This document shows positions 31,070-38,533 of a stretch of 47,742 nucleotides of DNA, piece by piece. The stretch is from Oscillospiraceae bacterium. GTDB lineage: Bacteria; Bacillota; Clostridia; Oscillospirales; Oscillospiraceae. The position numbers and the translations under genes are program-made. The stretch spans positions 1 through 47,742 of the forward strand of contig JAILFJ010000097.1 of NCBI GenBank assembly GCA_024697625.1. Direction: 5' to 3'. Each line of letters opens with the position of its first letter. Position 1 is the first letter of the stretch. The notes beneath the pieces are model-generated. The model did no database searches and was not told the origin of the DNA. It saw nothing but the letters and a program-made list of their open reading frames with translations.

Positions 31070-32660
31070 GCTCCGCCGGCATTTCCTTCTTCTCGCCGCG
31101 CTGCTTCTGGTTCTGGGTGTCAGCCTGCACTTCTGCCTGTGGAAGAGCGGGATGTTCATAGACGAGATCTATACCTACGGTCTTGCGAACAGCCATGACA
31201 TGCCGTTCATCGGTCATGGCGAGGATGACAGACTGGCGGAACAGCTTCTGACCCGGGAGGATTTCTTCGACTATCTTGCGGTGACGGATGCAGAACCTCG
31301 TTTTGATGCCGTCTCGGTCTATGAGAATCAGGTCCGCGACGTTCACCCCCCGCTCTATTACTGGCTGATCAATTTCTCCTCCAGCCTGGCCGAGGGTTCT
31401 TTCAGCAAATGGATTGGCCTCGTGCCCAATCTCGTTATCTACCTTGGGATGCTTCTGCTTCTCTATCTGCTCGTTTTCGAGCTTTTCGGCAGCCCTGCGA
31501 TTGCGGCGCTGACCGTAATGCTTTATGGGCTCAGCCACGCAGGTCTCAGCACCCTTCTGATGATCCGCATGTATGTCCTGATGAGCTTCTGGACCGTCCT
31601 GCTGGCTCTTCTGGTAACAAAAGAACTCCGCGCTCCCTGTCTGAAGCTGGAATGTGCCATCGGTCTGACCGTCTTTGCGGGTCTGATGACACAGTACTAC
31701 TTTGTGTTCTATGCTTTCTTTCTCTGCCTTGTCGTCGGAGTCTGGCTTCTGACAAAGCGGGAGATCCACGCAGCTCTGCGGTTTGCGCTCTGTGCCTTTG
31801 CCGGTGTCGGGACCATGCTGCTCTGTTTCCCTGCGGCGCTGGGGCATCTGACCACAGGGGGGAACGATGTTGTCTCCGGCAGTCATGCACTGTCGCAGTT
31901 TCTTCAGTTCGGTGAGTGGTTCGGCCGTCTGCGTTACTACTTTGGCCAGATCCGTGTCGGTCTGCCGGTTGCAGTTGCAGTCTCTGTCCTCGCACTGCTT
32001 TTCTGTATTGTCAGTCGCTTTGCGTCACGGCGTGCCGGGGCTTCCTCTCCCTCCGCAGTTCATCCCAAAGGTGGGACTTCTGCGGGCATCGTCACACTGC
32101 TTCTGCTGCTTCCGGTGATTCCCACTGTTTTTGTTGCCGCAATTCTCTCCCCTGTCGTGGAAGGTCGCTATATCTACAATGTCATGCCGATCTGTACGCT
32201 GTTTCCCGCCTTCTGCCTGTACCTGCTCAGGCTCACAAAGAATGCCCTTCGGGCTGCTGTACCGCTCGTCACGCTGCTCGCCCTTTTTGTCTCACTGAAT
32301 ACCGTCCCCGACTATATCTATTCCGAGCACAGGTCCTTCAATCAGCTCGCTGACCGGCACAGCACGGACCCCTGTGTCTATCTGACCGGTTACTACGCCG
32401 GTGTCACGCAGGACATGCTGCAGCTTATGCGCTATGATGATGTATATGTCACGGAGGATCCCGGTTCTCCCGGACTGCTGGATTATCTGGAGCGATCTGA
32501 CTGCGGCGAATGCATCGTATACATCGATGTGGACGGATACTGGGGCAGTGGTTTCTGCGCGGAGGAGACGCTCGGGCTGCTGCTGGACGAAACCGACTAT
32601 ACCGAATATGAACCGCTCTATACCTACGCTCTGAGCGACACCTATCTGCTGAGGAAATAA
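31053..32660 (+). CDS. Integral membrane glycosyltransferase, GT-C fold (GT39-like)
   Basis: A 535-residue polytopic protein with about 10-12 hydrophobic helices. After the first helix, SGMFIDEIYTYG holds the Asp-Glu pair typical of the GT-C catalytic loop, and RDVHPPLYYWLINF is the conserved HPPLYY motif of PMT/ArnT-like enzymes. The C-terminal 130 residues form an extracytoplasmic domain. It probably transfers a sugar from a polyprenyl phosphate to a surface acceptor; the adjacent GtrB- and GtrA-type genes supply donor and flippase. The ATG overlaps the previous gene by 17 bases. Confidence 0.85.
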   Translation: MTGSSKLRRHFLLLAALLLVLGVSLHFCLWKSGMFIDEIYTYGLANSHDMPFIGHGEDDRLAEQLLTREDFFDYLAVTDAEPRFDAVSVYENQVRDVHPPLYYWLINFSSSLAEGSFSKWIGLVPNLVIYLGMLLLLYLLVFELFGSPAIAALTVMLYGLSHAGLSTLLMIRMYVLMSFWTVLLALLVTKELRAPCLKLECAIGLTVFAGLMTQYYFVFYAFFLCLVVGVWLLTKREIHAALRFALCAFAGVGTMLLCFPAALGHLTTGGNDVVSGSHALSQFLQFGEWFGRLRYYFGQIRVGLPVAVAVSVLALLFCIVSRFASRRAGASSPSAVHPKGGTSAGIVTLLLLLPVIPTVFVAAILSPVVEGRYIYNVMPICTLFPAFCLYLLRLTKNALRAAVPLVTLLALFVSLNTVPDYIYSEHRSFNQLADRHSTDPCVYLTGYYAGVTQDMLQLMRYDDVYVTEDPGSPGLLDYLERSDCGECIVYIDVDGYWGSGFCAEETLGLLLDETDYTEYEPLYTYALSDTYLLRK

Positions 32661-32663
32661 ACC

Positions 32664-33575
32664 ATGCTTTCTGTTGTCTTACCTGCCTACAATGAAGAAA
32701 AAATGATCGCCGAAGCGGCGGAGGCCCTGGCCGGGATTCTTGACGCCGCGGGGATTCCTTTCGAACTGCTTTTCGTAAACGACGGCTCCCGGGACGCTAC
32801 CTGGTCCGAAATCTGCAAAGCCCATGAAAAGGATTCCCGCGTCTGCGGCATCTGCTTCAGCCGGAACTTCGGCAAGGAAGCAGCCATGTTTGCCGGTCTT
32901 GAAAAAGCCCGCGGGGAGTGCTGTGCCGTCATGGACTGCGACCTGCAGCATCCTCCCGAGAAGCTTGTCGAGATGGTCCGCCTCTGGGAGGAGGGCTATG
33001 ATGTCGTGGAGGGCATCAAGAACGACCGTGGCCGGGAGAGCGGTATGCACCGGTTTGCTGCGAACCGCTTCTATGGTCTCATCAGCCGTGCCACCGGTAT
33101 GGATATGGCCTCCTCCTCCGACTTCAAGCTTCTGGACCGCAAAGTGGTAGACACGCTGAACGCAATGCCGGAGCGGAATGTATTCTTCCGCGCATTGAGC
33201 TTCTGGGTCGGCTTCAGGCGGGCTGAGGTACATTATGACGTGCGCGAGCGCACTGCCGGCGAGAGCAAGTGGTCTACCAGATCCCTGATCCGCTATGCCA
33301 TAACCAATATCGGCTCCTTCTCCTCCGCACCGCTCCAGCTGGTCACAGTCATGGGCTTTCTCACTCTGGCGATTTCCGTCATCTTCTCTGTCGTTGCGCT
33401 GGTGCAGAAGCTCGCCGGCGTGGCACTCGGCGGCTTCACCACAGTCATCATTCTGCTTCTCTTCATCGGGAGCCTGATCATGATCAGTCTGGGTATTATC
33501 GGCTATTACATCGCGCGCATCTATGAGGAGATCAAAGGCAGGCCGAGATATGTAATAGAGGAGTTTCTTGCATGA
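32664..33575 (+). CDS. Polyprenyl-phosphate glycosyltransferase, GtrB/DPM1-like
   Basis: GT2 enzyme (303 aa) that loads a sugar from a nucleotide donor onto undecaprenyl phosphate at the inner face of the membrane. VVLPAYNEEKMI, VNDGSRDAT, MDCDLQHPPE (the metal-binding DxD region) and GESKWSTRSLIRYA are the GtrB signatures; two membrane helices follow (about 230-252 and 262-285). It starts 3 bases after the GT-C gene. Confidence 0.93.
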   Translation: MLSVVLPAYNEEKMIAEAAEALAGILDAAGIPFELLFVNDGSRDATWSEICKAHEKDSRVCGICFSRNFGKEAAMFAGLEKARGECCAVMDCDLQHPPEKLVEMVRLWEEGYDVVEGIKNDRGRESGMHRFAANRFYGLISRATGMDMASSSDFKLLDRKVVDTLNAMPERNVFFRALSFWVGFRRAEVHYDVRERTAGESKWSTRSLIRYAITNIGSFSSAPLQLVTVMGFLTLAISVIFSVVALVQKLAGVALGGFTTVIILLLFIGSLIMISLGIIGYYIARIYEEIKGRPRYVIEEFLA

Positions 33576-34015
33576 CAGCCAGAATAAAGGAACTTTTCCT
33601 GAAATATCGGGAGATCATCGTCTATCTTATCGTCGGCGGCATGACTACCGTCGTCGCCTGGGCAGCCATGTTTCTCTGGAACTGGCTGTTCTACGGGATG
33701 CCTGCGCATCCTACCGCGGCACAGAATCTGGTTCTCAGTTCGGTAAACTGGATCGCCGGTGTGGCTTTTGCTTATCCGACGAACAGAAAATGGGTTTTTC
33801 AAAGCAAAAATCCTGAAATTCTGAAAGAAGCCTCCGGTTTTATCGCATCCCGTCTGGCCACGCTCGGTCTCGACATCGCGGTCCGTCAGATTCTGGGGAC
33901 GCTTCTCGGGATCAATGTCTATGTCACGACCGTCATCTCCGCTGTGCTGGTCATCATCGGCAACTATATTTTTTCCAAGCTCTTTGTTTTCCGTAAAAAG
34001 AAGGGGACGAAATGA
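33572..34015 (+). CDS. GtrA-family flippase
   Basis: Small four-helix membrane protein (147 aa) of the GtrA family, thought to flip polyprenyl-phosphate-linked sugars. VIVGGMTTVVAW-type first helix (YLIVGGMTTVVAWAAM), FAYPTNRKWVFQS and the final NYIFSKLFVFRKK are characteristic. ATGA overlap with the preceding glycosyltransferase. Together the three genes form a GtrA/GtrB/GT-C three-component glycosylation system. Confidence 0.92.
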   Translation: MTARIKELFLKYREIIVYLIVGGMTTVVAWAAMFLWNWLFYGMPAHPTAAQNLVLSSVNWIAGVAFAYPTNRKWVFQSKNPEILKEASGFIASRLATLGLDIAVRQILGTLLGINVYVTTVISAVLVIIGNYIFSKLFVFRKKKGTK

Positions 34016-35010
34016 AACGGCTGCTGGTGCTGCTTCTCGCGCTGAATACCGCCGTCTTTCCGATCTCCTGTACTCAGACCAGGGAAACCCGCAGCCTGGA
34101 CGACCTGATCGCCGACATCGGCGAGGTCAGTCTCGCCAGCGAAGACGCGATTCTGGAAGCGGAGGCGCTCTACGAAGCACTCCCTGACAAAGCCCGGGAA
34201 GCCGTCAGGAACTACCCGCAGCTTGTAGAAGCCAGGGAGCAGTTGGAGCTCTTAAAGGCAGAAGCCCGGGAGCAGGAGAACCGCAAGATGCTGTCAGGCC
34301 GATGGACTGAGCTCTTTGATGCGCTTCCTCTTCAGCGCTCCATTATTTCATGGTTCGGAGAACTCCGGCTGAACACCGACGGTACGTATGCCAGTGATAC
34401 CAGTGCGGATACGTGGGAAATCAGCGGAGACGGACGCGTATTGACGCTGAAAGGCAGCCGCGGGAGAATCACCCTGGATATCGTTGAGGATGGTCCGTAT
34501 ACCAAGCTCGTCGCGCGTGAGATGAGGCTGACGTTTCTCCGCTCTGACGAAATCAAGGAGTACATTGCCGAGCGTTTTGTGATCGTAAAGCTCTCCGAAT
34601 CCAACGTCTCCGACTATATCGGCGAGCCGGTCTGTGTCGGTGAGATTCTTGACGAAAAGAAGAAGCCTACCGGCGACAAAGCCTGGATCCAGCCAAGCCC
34701 CGCCTATGCTTCGGGTCTTGTCTATTATGGCCAGGGCAGTGATTTCCGCTTTGTCCTCCATCAGACCGCCGGAACCGGAGCCCGCCGGGTCCTGATCCCC
34801 TACGATACTCTGGATCTGCCTGGCTGGGCCAGCTTTGGCCATCCGACGGAGGTATCGGGAACGGTCATCTACGTCAGGGGCGAATTTGTTTCCGACAACC
34901 GTATGACGGACGCAAGAACCCGGCAGCTTACCTTCACCGACGGCACAACACACACGACATCCCTCACCTGGTACAGCGATCTGGCAGACTACAGCGACTG
35001 GAAGATTTAA
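34012..35010 (+). CDS. Exported protein of unknown function
   Basis: A 332-residue protein with a signal sequence (MKRLLVLLLALNTAVFPISC). The cysteine at 20 resembles a lipobox, but the -3 proline is unusual, so lipoprotein status is uncertain even though lgt is in the operon. Residues about 30-95 are acidic and probably helical (coiled-coil-like EAREQLELLKAEAREQEN); the rest is beta-rich (LNTDGTYASDTSADTWEISGDGR). I recognise no family. ATGA overlap with the GtrA gene places it in the glycosylation operon; it may be a surface target or accessory. Confidence 0.75.
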   Translation: MKRLLVLLLALNTAVFPISCTQTRETRSLDDLIADIGEVSLASEDAILEAEALYEALPDKAREAVRNYPQLVEAREQLELLKAEAREQENRKMLSGRWTELFDALPLQRSIISWFGELRLNTDGTYASDTSADTWEISGDGRVLTLKGSRGRITLDIVEDGPYTKLVAREMRLTFLRSDEIKEYIAERFVIVKLSESNVSDYIGEPVCVGEILDEKKKPTGDKAWIQPSPAYASGLVYYGQGSDFRFVLHQTAGTGARRVLIPYDTLDLPGWASFGHPTEVSGTVIYVRGEFVSDNRMTDARTRQLTFTDGTTHTTSLTWYSDLADYSDWKI

Positions 35011-35160
35011 GGACCCTGGCTACAGGATCATGATAAATACATATAAAGACCGGCTCAGAGCAGGTCAGACCGAAAGCATTTTCACTACAGAATGAAACTC
35101 AGCACAGCTGCGGGCTGTGAGCAAACACACCAAACCAAACAGAAGCGAGGCTTGATCCAC

Positions 35161-35727
35161 ATGAGTAAACTCACCCTGGAGCGCGCAAAAGAAATCCTTC
35201 CAAAGCACACCACCGAAGACCATCTCTTCGTTCACGCTGCCTGCGTCAGCGCAGCGATGGGCGCGATGGCCGATTACTACGGTGAAGATCGGGACCATTG
35301 GGAAGCCATTGGCTGGCTGCATGACGTGGACTATCAGAAGTATCCCTCCACGGAGGAGCATTGCCATCATGTGCGCGAGCTGCTTGAACCGGAGGGCGTC
35401 GATGAAGCGGATATCCGCAGCATCATTTCGCACGGCTACGGGCTCACCACCGACGAAGTAAAGCCGGAGAGCAATCTGGAAAAGAGTCTCTTCACCGTCG
35501 ATGAGCTCACCGGCATCATCCACGCTTATGCCCTGATGCGTCCTGAGCGGATGGATGGCATGAGTGTCAAGAGCTTTAAGAAAAAATATAAGGACCTGAA
35601 GTTTGCCGCCAAATGTAACCGCGAAGTGATCAACCGTGGGATTGAGATGCTGAATCTGGATCCCTCCGTTGTGATGCAGTGCTGTATTGACGGCATGACT
35701 GCGCATAAGGACGAGCTGAGCTTCTGA
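35161..35727 (+). CDS. HD-domain phosphohydrolase
   Basis: A 188-residue HD-superfamily protein. The first histidine is in LFVHAACV, the HD pair in GWLHDVDYQKYP, further His in EEHCHHV and the last Asp in DELTGIIHAYALM; these would hold a divalent metal. Such proteins hydrolyse nucleotides or phosphate esters; substrate unknown. I start at MSKLTLERAKEIL, following GAGG; a start 69 bases upstream gives an unrelated tail. It is 150 bases beyond the glycosylation operon. Confidence 0.8.
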   Translation: MSKLTLERAKEILPKHTTEDHLFVHAACVSAAMGAMADYYGEDRDHWEAIGWLHDVDYQKYPSTEEHCHHVRELLEPEGVDEADIRSIISHGYGLTTDEVKPESNLEKSLFTVDELTGIIHAYALMRPERMDGMSVKSFKKKYKDLKFAAKCNREVINRGIEMLNLDPSVVMQCCIDGMTAHKDELSF

Positions 35728-35819
35728 ATCACGGCAATCGGTCCGTATTTTCCGATTCAGCCCGGTATGCTCCGGGGCTACGCCGTCTGATGCGGTGTTC
35801 TTACAGGGAAGGAGTTCCC

Positions 35820-36956
35820 ATGGACAGCTATGAACGGCATCAGAGATTCTGGTACTTTATTCAGCCTCCGATCCGTCGGTGGATGATTCGAAAATTCAAT
35901 CTCACTTATGAAGATCTTCATGTGGAAGGTCCTATGCTTCTGGTACCCAATCACGCCAGTGCATGGGATCCGCTTCTCGTATCCGCAAGCCTTACGAAAA
36001 AGCAGGTCTATTACGTTGCGAGCGAGCATCTCTTCCGCCTTGGTCTTGTTTCACGCATCATCGCCCATCTCGTTTCTCCGATCCCCCGCCGCAAGGCGTC
36101 CACCGGTATGGATACCGTGAAGGCCTGTCTGAGAGAGCTGAAAGCGGGTCATTCGGTCTGTCTCTTTGCGGAGGGGGAGCAGTGCTGGGCTGGCAGAACC
36201 AATCCCGTTTTCCCCGCCACCGGAAAGCTTGTAAAGAGCTCCGGTGCGTCTCTGGTAACCTATCGGCTGGAGGGGGCCTATCTGAGTCTCCCGCGCTGGG
36301 GAAAGGGAGTTCGCCGTGGCGCTGTTCACGGACATCCCGTCGGTATCTATCCGCCGGAGTTGCTGAAGGGCATGACCCCTAATGAGATCAACACTCTGAT
36401 CGAGCGAGACATCCGCGAGGATGCATGGGAGCGTCAGCGCGATGATCCTGTTGCCTACCCGGGCAGGCACCGGGCTGAGGGAATGGAGCAGGCTTTCTGC
36501 CTCTGCCCCCGCTGCAGGAGAATTGGGACACTCCGCACTCGGGATATCCGGATTTTCTGCGACTGCGGCCTCGATCTGACTTATACGGAAACCGGCTTTT
36601 TCCTCCCGGATACTCCGTTTGCCCATCCCGGCGAATGGGACCGTTGGCAGACTGCGCAGCTCCGGACCGGGAACTTTGTCCGCCCTGACTCAGGTCCGCT
36701 GTTCTCGGATACCGACGTGACGCTCTGTCAGATCGTCTCCGACCACCGGGACCGTGTGCTGGAGCAGGGTGATCTGGCCCTCTATGAAGACCGTCTGATC
36801 TGTGGCAGCCGCAGTTTTCCCCTGCAGGATATCAGCAGTATGGCCGACGTTCTTGCAAACCGGCTGCTCTTCAGCTTTGATGGAGGATATTACGAGATCC
36901 GTGCCAGACACCCCGTCTGTCTCCGCAAATACATCGAACTCTGGAAAGCGAGATAA
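35820..36956 (+). CDS. PlsC-type acyltransferase with C-terminal zinc ribbon
   Basis: A 378-residue protein. Residues 1 to about 210 are a lysophospholipid acyltransferase domain with the catalytic NHASAWD (44-50) and, in the place of the usual EGTR, LFAEGEQCW (about 115-123). Residues about 225-250 (CPRC ... CDCG; Cys229, 232, 247, 249) look like a zinc ribbon, followed by a beta-rich tail with LYEDRLICGSRSFPL. The zinc ribbon after PlsC is uncommon and may give regulation or protein binding. The ATG has AAGGAG 5 bases upstream; the next gene starts 6 bases after its stop. Confidence 0.85.
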   Translation: MDSYERHQRFWYFIQPPIRRWMIRKFNLTYEDLHVEGPMLLVPNHASAWDPLLVSASLTKKQVYYVASEHLFRLGLVSRIIAHLVSPIPRRKASTGMDTVKACLRELKAGHSVCLFAEGEQCWAGRTNPVFPATGKLVKSSGASLVTYRLEGAYLSLPRWGKGVRRGAVHGHPVGIYPPELLKGMTPNEINTLIERDIREDAWERQRDDPVAYPGRHRAEGMEQAFCLCPRCRRIGTLRTRDIRIFCDCGLDLTYTETGFFLPDTPFAHPGEWDRWQTAQLRTGNFVRPDSGPLFSDTDVTLCQIVSDHRDRVLEQGDLALYEDRLICGSRSFPLQDISSMADVLANRLLFSFDGGYYEIRARHPVCLRKYIELWKAR

Positions 36957-36961
36957 AGGCA

Positions 36962-38329
36962 ATGGACTACTCTTCGGCAAATCACGCACTCTGGAACATT
37001 ATCATACAGCTCGGACTCATCGCGGCTGCGATTCTTCTGGCAAACTGCCTGAGACAGAAGCTCAGCTTCATTCGCAGAAGCCTGATGCCAGTGGCCGTCC
37101 TTGCCGGCTTTCTGCTGCTGGCGGCAAAGCTCTTCGGTCTCGTCAGGATTGATCAGTCTCTGATGGAGATTCTGGTCTATCACGGGATTGCCCTCGGTTT
37201 CATTGCCATGAGTCTGCGTGTACCCCCGGAGAAAGACCGCAGCAAAAAAGATCACACCGGCCTGAAATCCGGTGCAATCATCGTGAGCTCCTATCTCGTC
37301 CAGGGTATATCCGGTCTGCTGATTACGCTCCTGCTGGGCTATACCGTCATGCCCGGACTTTTCAAAGCAGCCGGTCTTCTCCTGCCTATGGGCTACGGAC
37401 AGGGTCCCGGTCAGGCAAACAACGTCGGGTCCAGTTACGAAGCGCTTGGGTTTGCGGGAGGCCGGAGCTTCGGTCTTGCCATTGCCGCGGCAGGCTATCT
37501 GGTCGCCTGCATCGTGGGTGTCGTCATTCTGAATATCTGGTCCCGCAGAGGGAAAATCACCGGCATCCGCTCCGAACAGGAGGCTCAGCCGGGGGTGGAT
37601 TTCTTCCAGAGCCACAATGAGATTCCGATTTCTGACTCTATTGACAAACTCTCGGTCCAGCTTGCCATGGTTCTTCTGGTCTACCTCGCCACCTATCTCG
37701 TCACAAGGGGTCTGACATCCGGCATCGCGGCACTTTCGTCAGGACTCGCAAACACCGTCAACACTCTGCTCTGGGGGTTCAATTTCATCATCGGTGCGGC
37801 GCTTGCCATGCTGCTTCGGGTACTGCTCGAACAGGGAAAACGCTCCGCTCTGATCCGGAGGCAGTATCAGAACAACTATCTGCTGAATCGGATTTCCGGT
37901 TTCTTTTTCGACATCATGATCGTCGCCGGCATTGCTTCCATTAACCCGGAAGACATCCGCGGTCTTTGGCTTCCATTCCTGCTGATGGTGGTTATCGGAG
38001 CCGTCGTCACCTGGTACCATCTGCGCTTCGTGTGCAAACGGGTTTATCCCGACTACTGCCATGAGGGACTGATCTCCATGTACGGCATGATGACCGGTAC
38101 CATCAGCTCCGGTGTTCTGCTCCTGCGTGAAATTGATCCTGACCTGAGCACCCCCGCTGCAAACAACCTGATTACCGGCAGCAGCTTTGGCATTGTACTC
38201 GGAGCACCGGTTCTGATTCTCGTGAGCCTCGCTCCCAGATCTGATTTCTTCTGTTGGCTTGTGGCAGGGCTCGCTGCTCTCTACTGTGCGCTGCTGTATT
38301 TTATAATAATGAAAAAGCGGAAATCGTAG
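36962..38329 (+). CDS. Sodium/glutamate symporter-like membrane protein (GltS family)
   Basis: A 455-residue polytopic protein with about 10-11 helices in two inverted halves. LPMGYGQGPGQANNVGSSYE resembles the GltS re-entrant loop (G-rich, glutamate-binding) and MYGMMTGTISSGVLLLREIDPDL its repeat in the second half. It would import glutamate or a similar anionic amino acid with sodium. It starts 6 bases after the acyltransferase gene with only a weak ribosome site, so coupling is likely. A terminator follows at 38451. Confidence 0.88.
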   Translation: MDYSSANHALWNIIIQLGLIAAAILLANCLRQKLSFIRRSLMPVAVLAGFLLLAAKLFGLVRIDQSLMEILVYHGIALGFIAMSLRVPPEKDRSKKDHTGLKSGAIIVSSYLVQGISGLLITLLLGYTVMPGLFKAAGLLLPMGYGQGPGQANNVGSSYEALGFAGGRSFGLAIAAAGYLVACIVGVVILNIWSRRGKITGIRSEQEAQPGVDFFQSHNEIPISDSIDKLSVQLAMVLLVYLATYLVTRGLTSGIAALSSGLANTVNTLLWGFNFIIGAALAMLLRVLLEQGKRSALIRRQYQNNYLLNRISGFFFDIMIVAGIASINPEDIRGLWLPFLLMVVIGAVVTWYHLRFVCKRVYPDYCHEGLISMYGMMTGTISSGVLLLREIDPDLSTPAANNLITGSSFGIVLGAPVLILVSLAPRSDFFCWLVAGLAALYCALLYFIIMKKRKS

Positions 38330-38450
38330 AGGTGATTTGTTCTGTACGGAGAAATCATCCCCATGCTGGCCCCGGTTTTTTAACCTGGACCGGACCGGAG
38401 ACGGTATTCTGGCAAGGATCATCACTGTAATCCTATCGGCCACCTGGAAG

Positions 38451-38492
38451 CGGGAGAGACGGCTCTGAAGCTGTCTCTCCCGTGGTTCTTTA
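38451..38492 (+). terminator. Terminator between the symporter and the DUF262 system
   Basis: CGGGAGAGAC (38451-38460) pairs perfectly with GTCTCTCCCG (38473-38482) around a 12-base loop, followed by TGGTTCTTTATT. It lies between convergent genes and probably serves the plus-strand operon, possibly both. Confidence 0.7.
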
Positions 38493-38533
38493 TTCCGGAG
38501 TTCTGTTGTACTGCTTTTTCTGTCAGCGGGCTT

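Noticed and set aside
35728-35819. Terminator after the HD-domain gene
   Set aside because: Two short hairpins exist (AATCGG/CCGATT and AGCCCGG/CCGGGGCT), but neither is followed by a T-run, so I do not call one.
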